In this document: piece after piece, positions 1 to 7,333 of the stretch
Layout of the letters: each line of letters opens with the position of its first letter
Numbering within the stretch: the first letter of the stretch is position 1
DNA from: Acidobacteriota bacterium
GTDB taxonomy: Bacteria > Acidobacteriota > Terriglobia > Terriglobales > Acidobacteriaceae
Reading direction: 5' to 3'
DNA length: 64,000 nt
Assembly: GCA_013289795.1 (NCBI GenBank)
Contig: JABCZH010000017.1
Coordinates: 1-64,000, forward strand
Notes under the pieces: generated by a model
The model's input: only the letters and a program-made list of their open reading frames with translations
What the model was told of the DNA's origin: nothing
The model's database searches: none
Program-made: the position numbers and the translations under genes

Positions 1-381
1 TGGTCTTAGGAATCCAGAGTGCTGCAAGGTGCGCAGGGTTGTGCCGAAAATAGGCCCTGAATCCAGACGCCAAGCCGTTAATTTGATTGCCACGATTCAG
101 CGGTTTTCGGCGCGGTTCAAAACCACAGGGTTTTCGCACGCAGGAAGCGTTAGTCCAAACTCCCCAAGAGTCTCAGGCACATTCGTGATTTGCGGTCTAG
201 AGCAGTGGACTCATAAAGCGTTGGTGTATGCACGTACTACGTGCTTTCAATCGGATAGGTGGTCCCCGAAGGCTGTAGATCGCGGGTCTTTCTTCTGAGT
301 CGGGTGTTTGTGTGCAACCAATTGTGCAACGCGGCGCGCTCCGCCGTATGGAAGTCGCTGGCCGCCTCGTTCGCCGTTGCT
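1..381. other. Left-edge stretch without a recognisable gene
   Basis: No reading frame here looks coding. It lies directly downstream of the pqqA-like gene on the minus strand, where pqqB would be expected in a classical pqq operon. None of the minus-strand frames shows the PqqB start or any pqq enzyme motif. One minus frame is open from about 172 to the edge, with a GTG at 139, but its translation is arginine-rich and matches nothing I know. Confidence 0.5.
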
Positions 382-459
382 CTACATCTCCGCGCAGGCG
401 TACGAGTTGATTTCGCAGTTCAGGCTGATCTCTTCAAATTGTGGTGTGGTCCATTCCAT
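382..459 (-). CDS. pqqA: PqqA-like precursor peptide (25 aa)
   Basis: A 25-codon gene with ATG at 459-457, stop TAG at 384-382, and a good ribosome binding site (AAAGGAGA) about 6 bases before the start. The peptide opens MEWTTPQFEEI and carries CEINSYACAE near its C-terminus. Glu and Tyr separated by three residues (E-I-N-S-Y) is the hallmark of PqqA, where these two side chains are cross-linked by the radical SAM enzyme PqqE in the first step of PQQ synthesis. The Trp near the N-terminus and the length (family usually 22-30 aa) also fit. It starts 19 bp after the stop of the BNR-propeller gene, so it is probably the last gene of that operon. Two Cys residues flanking the E-x3-Y core are unusual compared with the classical peptides I know. 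It could instead be the precursor of another RiPP made by a PqqE-like enzyme. No pqqB, C, D or E is visible in the window. Confidence 0.75.
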   Translation of the reverse strand: MEWTTPQFEEISLNCEINSYACAEM

Positions 460-478
460 ATCTTTCTCCTTTCCATAC

Positions 479-1888
479 TCAGTGCAGGCGGATGCCGCCG
501 ACTACGTCTTGCATGTCGACACCGTTGCTGCTGTCCATCCAGGCGGCGACGAAGTCCGGGCCTGCCCAAGTGTTGCCGGTGTAGTCACCCATGCTCGTTT
601 CGTTGTTTATGTTCGGGTTCGAGAATGCCGTCGTCAGTTGCACGTTCGGTTGGAAGGTCTGGCCGCCATCCCTGGAGATCGCAGCGAAGGCCTGATAGTC
701 AACGTTGGCCGGATCGTTACGGCGGTCGAGCCAGCTTACTCCGACCAGCCCCGTCGGACTAACAGACACCCATGGGAAGAACTGGTCGTGGTTGGCACTG
801 GCCGGAGCTACGGGGACGGGCTTGGACCAAGTGTTACCACCATCACTGGAATGAATGACCTGCACTCGCAGGTATGTGCCCGTCCAGTTGTACATCACCA
901 CGTAGAGACTTCCAGCGTGCGGCCCATTGCTGTTGTCCGCGCTGATCGCAGGATAGTTATCAACTCCAACCGTCGTATTCGGCAAGGTCCACTCAGCGGG
1001 CGTTATCGTCATTAGGCCAGGGGTAGACCACGTATTGCCGCCATCGGTTGACTTCGAGTACACCATGCGGCCTTGCGTGCAATTCACGATGCCATCGGGG
1101 CAGTTCATCCAACTGATGAATACAATTCCATTATTGTCAATCGCAAGGACGGTGAATCTGTCCTCGGCGGGCGAGGTCTGTGCTGATGCCACAGCCACGG
1201 ATTTCCAGCTCTTTCCACCATCACTGGAGTGCGAAACTACCACTTGGTTCTTGTTTTGGAGTGGTTCGTTGAGCGCTACGGCAGAAATATACAAGTTATT
1301 AGCAAATGGGCTTTGTGGGCTTCGATCAATTGCAAACGAGGCCCAATCGGGCTGTTTAAAGATGTTGGGGCTGCCTAAGGCGATCACCGGGGTACCCCAG
1401 TTGACTCCATCCGTTGATTTTTGAAGCCCGATCAAACCATAGCCCAAGCCCTCGCTGTCGCCATACCCGTCTGCGATATATCCAGCCCCATTGAGGTCGT
1501 AGCCGACCATCGGCTCGCCCCCAGGCCAGTACACTCGTCCTGATGCGTTGATCGTGGGCATGCACGTGCGAGACCACGTCGACCCGCCGTCACTGGAAAT
1601 GTGAAAACCAGAGGCGCTCGGTTGTGGGCAATTGTCGTCGACGCTGCCAACCAGCAGGTGCAGCGGATTTAAGGGATCAGCGGCGATAGGCGCATCGGCA
1701 ACCTCAGAGCCGCCCTCCGAAGCCTGCGTTGGCGGAAGTATGCAGGGAGCCGGTGAGCATGTAATCGGTGCGGGATTTCGGAGAAAAGACGGAGATGCCA
1801 GGGGAGGATCGTAGTCGGACTGGCCATTGGCATGGACGCCGAGTAGGCAAGCGAGCGCGATTATCGAAATTCGGCATACGGCATTCAT
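479..1888 (-). CDS. Secreted BNR/Asp-box beta-propeller protein (sialidase-like fold)
   Basis: 469 aa from ATG 1888, chosen because AAGGAGAAG lies 3-4 bases upstream and the protein then starts with a signal peptide (MNAVCRISIIALACLLGVHANGQ would be cut near residue 20). At least five Asp-box motifs of the type S-x-D-G-G-x-T-W are spread along the sequence (for example SSDGGSTW, SSDGGKSW, STDGGNTW), which mark blades of a six-bladed sialidase-type propeller. I do not see the arginine triad and nucleophile arrangement needed to call it a true sialidase. It is best described as an extracellular or periplasmic propeller of unknown ligand. Its start lies 11 bp after the stop of the PQQ-type propeller gene, and the PqqA-like peptide follows 19 bp later, so the three probably form one transcript. 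Confidence 0.85.
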   Translation of the reverse strand: MNAVCRISIIALACLLGVHANGQSDYDPPLASPSFLRNPAPITCSPAPCILPPTQASEGGSEVADAPIAADPLNPLHLLVGSVDDNCPQPSASGFHISSDGGSTWSRTCMPTINASGRVYWPGGEPMVGYDLNGAGYIADGYGDSEGLGYGLIGLQKSTDGVNWGTPVIALGSPNIFKQPDWASFAIDRSPQSPFANNLYISAVALNEPLQNKNQVVVSHSSDGGKSWKSVAVASAQTSPAEDRFTVLAIDNNGIVFISWMNCPDGIVNCTQGRMVYSKSTDGGNTWSTPGLMTITPAEWTLPNTTVGVDNYPAISADNSNGPHAGSLYVVMYNWTGTYLRVQVIHSSDGGNTWSKPVPVAPASANHDQFFPWVSVSPTGLVGVSWLDRRNDPANVDYQAFAAISRDGGQTFQPNVQLTTAFSNPNINNETSMGDYTGNTWAGPDFVAAWMDSSNGVDMQDVVGGIRLH

Positions 1889-1899
1889 TTTCTTCTCCT

Positions 1900-3765
1900 T
1901 TAAGGCATGCAGCTTGGCTGGCCTGTCTGTCCGCAAAGCCCGAACACGTCAACCTCAGTCGCTTGCTGCCCGGGTCCGCCATTCGCTGAGTTGTTCTGGG
2001 TGCCCATATAAACCATGCCGTTAAACACCGTCGGAGTTGAAAAGTTTGTAGGGTAGCTCACGGACCTCAAGCCGCTGCTGTTGTACAACTCACTACTTCC
2101 ATTTCCCAGATTCGACGCGTTGTACGCGTGCAGAATTGCTGGTTTGATACTACCCTTGCAGTCCGGCTGGGTTGCTCCGGGAGGGTTGTCACCGTTGCTG
2201 TCCTCAACCGCCCAAACGATTCCAGAGGTTATCGCTGCTCCATTGGAAGAGACGGTGGGCCTGCCGCCGTGGCCGCAGAATTTGGTATCCGTGGAGTTGC
2301 TTGGTGTGCCCGGAACCGGCCCGGATCCTTGGGCCGTTAGTGTGTACATATTCATCGGGACCGGAGCGTTCTTGTCGTGGTGATCCGCTGTAGTAGCGTC
2401 CACCGAGTAGTAAATTGCACGCACGGTTGTGCCGTTGTTGTTCCATTCCCAATAAGCGGGGCTACCCCAGTAGCCTTGGCGGGTCTCTACCGGCATAGGC
2501 GTTGTCAGCTCCTGAACGATGAGGTTGGGTGAGTTATGGTTTGTCAGGTGGTCGCGGTCGACCACATATAGCGTCGATTCCTTATCGGCAGTGACCATCA
2601 GGTCGGCGTGTCCGGTAAAGAAAGAATCCGGGAAGAGCATGACCCCTCCGGAGCCGAAGTCATCGTCACTACTGCAGCGCCCAGCCCCACTGTTAAAGGT
2701 GAACACGTCGGCAGGCGTGAAGTAGTCAGTCACACTCAAGGTGGAAGGATCCAGCTTGAGCAAGCTGTCGCCGTAATCAGTGCTCGTGGTAGGGACTCCG
2801 CTGACATCGAAGGTACCATTGGCCGTTGAGATGTAGATGTACGATCCGTCAGATGCTGGTGCAGCGCTCGCCATCCATATGCCGCCGCCGCTCCCATACG
2901 GGGTGGTCGCAAACGTTGTAGTAAGGCTAAGCACCGGTGGCGGTCCGGCAGTGTAGCTATATGCCAGGAGCCATCCGTTCGCTGACTCGTCACCGGACGG
3001 GGCAAACGCAACAAAGACCTTGTTAGAGGTGCCGACATTCAAGAGCAGTAGGCCTGAACGCTGGTAGTGTGCCGACGCATTAAATCCGATGCTCCCGGTG
3101 CCGTTCGAGGTTCCACATTCTGCGATGGGGACTGAACCGGGGAAGGTGGGGTTGATCTCAATGCTCGCGAGTACTTTCCCTGCCTTGTAGTCGACGGCGT
3201 GGAGATAGTACTCCTCGGTGGAATTCGCTGAAAAATAAACCATCGTGGCCACGTACAAGATCCCTGCATTAACGTCGATGACCGGCGTGCCCGTTACTCC
3301 CACATCGGGGTTAATAACCCCGACCGCGCACGGTGAAATGAGGTTGTTGGTGCAGTTGAGGTAAGTGCCGTTCACCGCCCCGGCGAGGTCGATGGGCCTC
3401 CACAGCGGGGAGGGAGTTGTCGTGCCAGTGTAGTCTGCATTGAACGCGTAGAGTATGTCCTGCTCGGTCGCAACGAAGACAACGTTGCACGTCGTGCTGC
3501 AGCCGCTCTCGTTCTGGACACCATAGAGCGCCAGTGGCTGCGCAAAGACCGCGCCCTGAACGTTCAGTTGGAAGACCTTGCCAAACTTAGTCTGGCTCAC
3601 ACTATTCTGACTGAGGATGGTTTCGTTTTGCTGCCAGCCGGTACGATTGTTGTCGTTGTGCCAAGTCCAAACGTTTGGCGATGTTTGCGCTTCGGCGGCA
3701 GGAGTCAGCCACATCAGAGACCGGGCCAGAAGACACAGAAAGAAGACGCAGACGAAGCGGTGCAT
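1900..3765 (-). CDS. Secreted PQQ-type (pyrrolo-quinoline quinone-like) beta-propeller protein
   Basis: 621 aa. ATG 3765 has a clear GGAGG about 7 bases upstream. The N-terminus MHRFVCVFFLCLLARSLMWL is a signal peptide, with cleavage likely after AEA near residue 26. The mature protein begins with NVWTWHNDNNRTGWQQNE, typical of acidobacterial propellers annotated as PQQ-like. Repeated segments such as ILYVATMVYF, WLLAYSYT and SPAYWEW suggest a seven- or eight-bladed propeller with Trp-docking motifs. Several Cys pairs (for example CSTTCN and CSSDDD) suggest export and disulfides. Quinoprotein dehydrogenases share this fold, but I cannot see a confident catalytic Asp or vicinal disulfide, so enzymatic activity is not claimed. 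It heads the operon that ends in a PqqA-like peptide, which makes a quinone-dependent role attractive but unproven. Confidence 0.85.
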   Translation of the reverse strand: MHRFVCVFFLCLLARSLMWLTPAAEAQTSPNVWTWHNDNNRTGWQQNETILSQNSVSQTKFGKVFQLNVQGAVFAQPLALYGVQNESGCSTTCNVVFVATEQDILYAFNADYTGTTTPSPLWRPIDLAGAVNGTYLNCTNNLISPCAVGVINPDVGVTGTPVIDVNAGILYVATMVYFSANSTEEYYLHAVDYKAGKVLASIEINPTFPGSVPIAECGTSNGTGSIGFNASAHYQRSGLLLLNVGTSNKVFVAFAPSGDESANGWLLAYSYTAGPPPVLSLTTTFATTPYGSGGGIWMASAAPASDGSYIYISTANGTFDVSGVPTTSTDYGDSLLKLDPSTLSVTDYFTPADVFTFNSGAGRCSSDDDFGSGGVMLFPDSFFTGHADLMVTADKESTLYVVDRDHLTNHNSPNLIVQELTTPMPVETRQGYWGSPAYWEWNNNGTTVRAIYYSVDATTADHHDKNAPVPMNMYTLTAQGSGPVPGTPSNSTDTKFCGHGGRPTVSSNGAAITSGIVWAVEDSNGDNPPGATQPDCKGSIKPAILHAYNASNLGNGSSELYNSSGLRSVSYPTNFSTPTVFNGMVYMGTQNNSANGGPGQQATEVDVFGLCGQTGQPSCMP

Positions 3766-4453
3766 GTAGAGACCTCCACAGCGGAGAGATTCGAACGGGG
3801 CCCCATACTACGGTCACAGATGCTATCCCGACAAACCCCAACAGGTCAATGAAAAAGAGAGGGGCTGGCCCGCCCGCGTGGAGAGAAATGGAAGATCGAC
3901 CAGCATTGTAGGACGGAGCGAATGCTTTGGCCGGTCTGGCGCAGCCAGTCTGGCGCTCGCCCCTGAAGGTGTCAAGAACAAACTTCAGCCTAGAGTGGAT
4001 CGTTGCGAATGAACGACATACTGGCGAGAGGAACTGTCTAAATTCATATGGCGTGGCGTTATGCTGCGAACCGGCGTGAGGGTGCCTCAGACGATCCGGC
4101 ATTGCACCAACACCTTTCGGGCGGTTGCCTTACCGCTCTCGGCGGCACTCGCTTTCCTTTTGGGTTTCACCTGCAGGCGATATTCGAAGGGCTGGTTCGC
4201 TTGGCTTCGGGTGCAGCGCGGGCGGTAGCACTGGATCAGGGAACCGATGCTGGCGAATTGTTCCCGACTGGTCATGGGCTTACACGGGCTAGTGCACGCC
4301 GGTTGCACCTAATGGCGCTTGGATGATCGAGTACTCAGAGAATTGTGCCGAAAGTATTGCCTTTCGGCACACCCACTTTCAAGTGACATTTGCTGGTTGA
4401 AGGAATCTCGCGCTGGGTCCAGCGTCATCTAAGTTGTCGAAGGGAGAGATACC
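3766..4453. other. Intergenic stretch with a hairpin, no supported gene
   Basis: 688 bp between the propeller operon and the first gene of the mobile element. Short open frames exist on both strands (for example minus 4308-4087, Lys/Arg rich), but none has a ribosome binding site I trust. The one clear element is the perfect hairpin at 4345-4370, listed separately. The left end of the mobile element probably lies in here, but I found no copy of the tRNA-Ser 3' sequence to mark it. Confidence 0.4.
4345..4370. repeat. Perfect 10-bp hairpin GTGCCGAAAG/CTTTCGGCAC
   Basis: The arms at 4345-4354 and 4361-4370 are exactly complementary around a 6-base loop (TATTGC). The core CCGAAA...TTTCGG recurs in the hairpins at 9839-9858 and 14426-14449, so this may be one member of a small dispersed hairpin family rather than a transcription terminator. 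There is no T-run on either side. Confidence 0.6.
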
Positions 4454-4678
4454 TTGCCTTACAAAGATCCAGGACGAAAACGCCAGTGGGAACAAGCCCA
4501 CCGCAGTCAGCGAACTCAGAGACGCAGGTTTCAACGGGCGCACCCGCTGCCGGGTCACCGTGGGTCGGCCGCACCTAAGAACGAGGGAAGCAGTTCAGGC
4601 TGGTGGGTCGCTCTTGTTGCCATTGTTGCCGGGCTTCTGGGGGCAGCAATTTTGCCGAACTCACAATCCGGACAATGA
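4454..4678 (+). CDS. Small basic protein with C-terminal membrane segment (MPYKDPxR-type N-terminus)
   Basis: 74 aa beginning at a TTG codon, supported by AAGGGAGA eight bases upstream. The N-terminus MPYKDPGRKRQWEQAHRSQR is a recurring motif in small proteins of mobile elements and resembles the N-terminus of some HNH/zinc-finger-type proteins, but no Cys or His metal site follows. The first half is very basic (many Arg and Gln) and could bind nucleic acid. Residues about 50-68 (WWVALVAIVAGLLGAAIL) form one membrane helix, so the basic part would lie in the cytoplasm. Function unknown. It is the first gene of the segment that ends with the integrase. Confidence 0.55.
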   Translation: MPYKDPGRKRQWEQAHRSQRTQRRRFQRAHPLPGHRGSAAPKNEGSSSGWWVALVAIVAGLLGAAILPNSQSGQ

Positions 4679-4842
4679 CGGATTTGTTTTATTTTTTCCT
4701 GGGGGAAGTTTTGCGTTAATTTTCCCGCGCTATTTTTTTATTTCAGTTCAAAAGATCTAGGTCGGGACAATTAACAGTTTTCCCCGTTTTTCTTTGGTAA
4801 CGTATGCTAGTGTATGATATCTCACACGGAGATAGTTTAACC

Positions 4843-5076
4843 GTGACTAAGCAACAAGTTCTAGAGATTTTTGCGCGCAACAATAATTTCATTACTCCCG
4901 ATCAAATATTCTGGGCCCTACAACGACGCTTGGACCGCCGATCCGTATATAGCTATCTGCTGCGCCTGAAGCGCCAGGGCTTGCTCGAAACGGGTGCTCA
5001 TGTACGACGTGGGCACTTGGCATACAGAATGACAGAGCGCGGCTCAGCCCGACTGCGTTATCTGCGAAGCAAGTAG
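4843..5076 (+). CDS. Small winged-helix DNA-binding-like protein
   Basis: 77 aa from GTG 4843, preceded by GGAG. The frame is also open back to ATG 4804, but the DNA there (TATGCT, TATGAT) looks more like promoter -10 sequence than coding. The protein reads as a compact winged helix: helix 1 VLEIFARNN, then TPDQIFWALQRRLDRRSVYSYLLRLKRQGLLE as helix-turn-helix, and a wing with AYRMTERG. This pattern is common in PadR/ArsR-like regulators and in host-control genes of mobile elements. It is followed on the opposite strand by the 319-aa gene. It may regulate the element, but its target is unknown. Confidence 0.6.
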   Translation: MTKQQVLEIFARNNNFITPDQIFWALQRRLDRRSVYSYLLRLKRQGLLETGAHVRRGHLAYRMTERGSARLRYLRSK

Positions 5077-5155
5077 TCGGTTTGATCGTGGCGTATAAAG
5101 ACCCAGAGCGATGTGCCAAAAACCCTGAGCACAATTGCGGCACTTTTGGCGACGA

Positions 5156-6115
5156 TCAACTGGCATTCTGTGAAGCCGAGCTGTAGAAGGTCCGTAGCGA
5201 GGGGAGTTCTGAGTCCCCATCTGACAGCATTTCCCAAAACTCAGACCGACGACGCTGGAGATCTCGTTCAAACGCGTATGGACCCTCATACTTCGTGCCC
5301 CTGGGGTCTAGTAGGCGCTGGAGTTCGTTAATTCTAGGTATCGATTGGCCTAGTCCCTCCCAAAAGAACAAAACGTAAAAATAAAGGTGAAAAAGATCTC
5401 TGGAGCGGAGCGCTGGTTGGTATTTCTGCGCATTTGCCAATTGCACCAAGAATTCCTGGTCGTTTTGCAGGGCGGCTTGTCTGATTACGTTTTGCGTACA
5501 CGGATCCTGCAGGAATAGTTTGTCCACCTTTACCAGATCAAGAACAGCTTTCTTCTCGCCTCGCCACGCCCGCGCGATCAAAACCAGCGGGTGGGTTCCA
5601 TACAGCGCAATACAAATGAAGAGTGCGCGGCTGGCACGTATCAGTTTCAGCAGATTGGCAACCGATAGTTCAAATGGCAGATGGAACCCCGGAAACCAAA
5701 TATTCATCGCCTTCTGCAATGTCTTCTCAAAGTTCTTGTTGACCTTGGTTGTGTCCCCTTGTTTTAGAGTCTCTAGCAGCCTCGTCACCTCACGGTCAGA
5801 GGCAATCGCCACGGAGTCGGCGGTTTTTTGGCGCACAGTTTCAGGGTTCGTCTCAGGCGTAAATGTTTGGACTGCCTCAACGCCCAGAGAGCCAATCGGT
5901 GCGTTCTGCCCAGGAGGCTGGCGGACAAGTCCGAGGCCGTGTACCTCACAGATCCATAAAGAAAGGTGACCTTTGAGCTGGGGCAATGGCGGTTCCCTCC
6001 TGACAAATCGCACCAGCATAGCGAGAAACCGTCGAATCACTCGGCTCCGCATTTTTTCGAAGGCGACAAACTGCTTCTTCGCAGTTGTCGGGTTGTTTTT
6101 CCCGTCACGGTTCAC
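5156..6115 (-). CDS. Hypothetical protein in mobile element, 319 aa
   Basis: A long frame starting at GTG 6115, with GGGGTAG just upstream. An internal ATG (MRSRVIRRF, about 63 bases later) is an alternative. I do not recognise the family. The N-terminal 50 residues are very basic. The middle has hydrophobic stretches (LFICIALYGTHPLVLIARAW and FHLYFYVLFFWEGLG) that may be membrane-associated or a buried core. The C-terminus is charged and helical (YEGPYAFERDLQRRRSEFWEML). It is transcribed divergently from the zinc-ribbon gene at 6194, and the 20-bp palindrome at 6134-6153 lies between the two starts. It is cargo of the element; a role in defence or phage interference is only a guess. Confidence 0.6.
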   Translation of the reverse strand: MNRDGKNNPTTAKKQFVAFEKMRSRVIRRFLAMLVRFVRREPPLPQLKGHLSLWICEVHGLGLVRQPPGQNAPIGSLGVEAVQTFTPETNPETVRQKTADSVAIASDREVTRLLETLKQGDTTKVNKNFEKTLQKAMNIWFPGFHLPFELSVANLLKLIRASRALFICIALYGTHPLVLIARAWRGEKKAVLDLVKVDKLFLQDPCTQNVIRQAALQNDQEFLVQLANAQKYQPALRSRDLFHLYFYVLFFWEGLGQSIPRINELQRLLDPRGTKYEGPYAFERDLQRRRSEFWEMLSDGDSELPSLRTFYSSASQNAS

Positions 6116-6133
6116 ACTACCCCTAGCCTAAAC

Positions 6134-6153
6134 CCTTTAGAGATCTCTAAAGG
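6134..6153. promoter_or_regulatory. Perfect 20-bp palindrome between divergent genes (candidate operator)
   Basis: CCTTTAGAGATCTCTAAAGG is an uninterrupted inverted repeat with no spacer. It lies 18 bp from the start of the 319-aa gene (minus strand) and 40 bp from the start of the zinc-ribbon gene (plus strand). That is a typical place for an operator bound by a homodimeric helix-turn-helix regulator. Candidate binders in the element are the winged-helix protein at 4843 and the helix-turn-helix protein at 7091. It could also be a recombinase or restriction-related site. Confidence 0.65.
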
Positions 6154-6193
6154 CAAAACGCTCCGGTCGGGACGAGGCTGAAAGGTGTATTGC

Positions 6194-6427
6194 ATGACTA
6201 AGGATAAGGCTAAAGATAGTTCTTTAGAAAATGATACAGAACTCAAACCTGCGCTGCCGGAATTGGGTACGGTTCCGTGCCCGGTTTGCAAGCGCCGGGT
6301 GACAGTGTTTGTGACCAAGACCAAACGCCCGTGGATCAATTGTGGCTTTTGCTCGGCGCGGATCTTCTATAACGGCTCGCGGGCGATCCGACGCCTCCAG
6401 CGGCAACTGAAAGGGACCAATAAATAA
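6194..6427 (+). CDS. Small zinc-ribbon protein
   Basis: 77 aa from ATG 6194 (AAAGGTG upstream). Two CxxC knuckles are visible, CPVCKRR and CGFCSAR, separated by about 20 residues, which is the spacing of a single zinc ribbon. The segment between (VTVFVTKTKRPWIN) is predicted beta, and the C-terminal tail is basic (RAIRRLQRQLKG), so nucleic-acid binding is likely. It is the first gene of the plus-strand set leading into the recombinase operon and is divergent from the 319-aa gene across the palindrome. The function within the element is unknown. Confidence 0.7.
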   Translation: MTKDKAKDSSLENDTELKPALPELGTVPCPVCKRRVTVFVTKTKRPWINCGFCSARIFYNGSRAIRRLQRQLKGTNK

Positions 6428-6488
6428 GGATGGGGCCGGGTGGAGCCCTGGGGCCGCGCGGTGTAGCAAGCGCAAAAGAGAATCGGCA

Positions 6489-7094
6489 ATGAATCACGAC
6501 GTAAGTAAGAGGACTGTGGCACTGTATGCGCGGGTCAGCACCTTGGATCAGAGCTGTGACATGCAGCTTGAAGATCTCAGGCGGTACGCCGCCCGTTTTG
6601 GTCGATCTTGCGAATACGTTGATGTGGGAGTAAGCGGGGCCCAGCGCCGCCGTCCCCAGCTCGATGCTCTTATGAAGGACGCCCACAAGCGACTCTTCGA
6701 CGTTTTGCTGGTGTGGAAGTTCGATCGCTTTGCCCGATCCGTCAAGCACCTGGTGGACAGTCTGGAGGAATTCCGCGCGCTCGGGATTGACTTCATCAGC
6801 TACACCGAGGGTGTTGACACCACCACCCCGAGCGGGGAGTTGTTGTTCCACATCATGGGAGCGGTGGCGCAGTTTGAGCGGGATCTGATTGCTGAGCGAG
6901 TGCGGGCGGGCATCGCACACGCCCGCGCCATGGGGAAACGGATCGGACGGCCTCCCGCTGTGACGAATATTGCCGAGGTTTCGGCGTTGCGAGGGCAGGG
7001 CATGTCATTGCGTGCGGTTGCCAGAGCCCTCGATATCCCAGTTTCTCGTGTGCGGCGTGCACTCTCCCGACAACGGCTAAAGGAGTCAGCGTGA
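6489..7094 (+). CDS. Serine recombinase (resolvase/invertase family)
   Basis: 201 aa, the usual length for a small resolvase/invertase. The catalytic domain starts VALYARVST with the nucleophile Ser at residue 17, followed by VLLVWKFDRFARS and the FERDLIAERVRAGIA helix that leads to the DNA-binding part. The C-terminal 40 residues (SLRAVARALDIPVSRVRRALSRQ) form the helix-turn-helix. All expected parts are present, so it is probably active. It overlaps the next gene by four bases (GTGA), forming one operational unit with the excisionase-like protein and the tyrosine integrase. A serine and a tyrosine recombinase in a single coupled operon is unusual. Confidence 0.92.
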   Translation: MNHDVSKRTVALYARVSTLDQSCDMQLEDLRRYAARFGRSCEYVDVGVSGAQRRRPQLDALMKDAHKRLFDVLLVWKFDRFARSVKHLVDSLEEFRALGIDFISYTEGVDTTTPSGELLFHIMGAVAQFERDLIAERVRAGIAHARAMGKRIGRPPAVTNIAEVSALRGQGMSLRAVARALDIPVSRVRRALSRQRLKESA

Positions 7095-7333
7095 ACCGCG
7101 ACCGCGATTCGACGCTGACCAGCACTGGCCTGCGCGATCTGCTCACGTCCGACCAGGTCGCGGAGATCACCGGTCTTTCCTGGGAGACGCTGGCGCAATG
7201 GCGGTCGCAACGGCGAGGTATCCCGTATTTGAAGATTGGGCGTGCAGTCCGCTATGATCCTGCTGACGTTCAGCAGTACCTTGCGGGTTGCAGGGTTTCT
7301 GTCTCCCCAACGAACGAAAGGAGACAGATATGA
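7091..7333 (+). CDS. Excisionase-like helix-turn-helix protein
   Basis: 80 aa from GTG 7091, which overlaps the stop of the resolvase. The core LLTSDQVAEITGLSWETLAQWRSQRRGIPYLKIGRAVRYDPADVQQYL is the MerR-like winged helix (helix_turn_helix_17) found in Xis-type recombination directionality factors. It is sandwiched between two recombinases, and its stop overlaps the integrase start (ATGA at 7330), so the stoichiometry of the three is probably set by translational coupling. It likely controls excision and possibly represses the operon. Confidence 0.88.
   Translation: MNRDRDSTLTSTGLRDLLTSDQVAEITGLSWETLAQWRSQRRGIPYLKIGRAVRYDPADVQQYLAGCRVSVSPTNERRQI

Noticed and set aside
479-1888. Annotation as an active sialidase
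   Set aside because: Asp boxes only show the propeller fold; catalytic residues could not be identified.
7288-7329. Earlier ATG for the integrase
   Set aside because: It overlaps the excisionase gene deeply, while 7330 has a ribosome binding site and a coupled stop/start.
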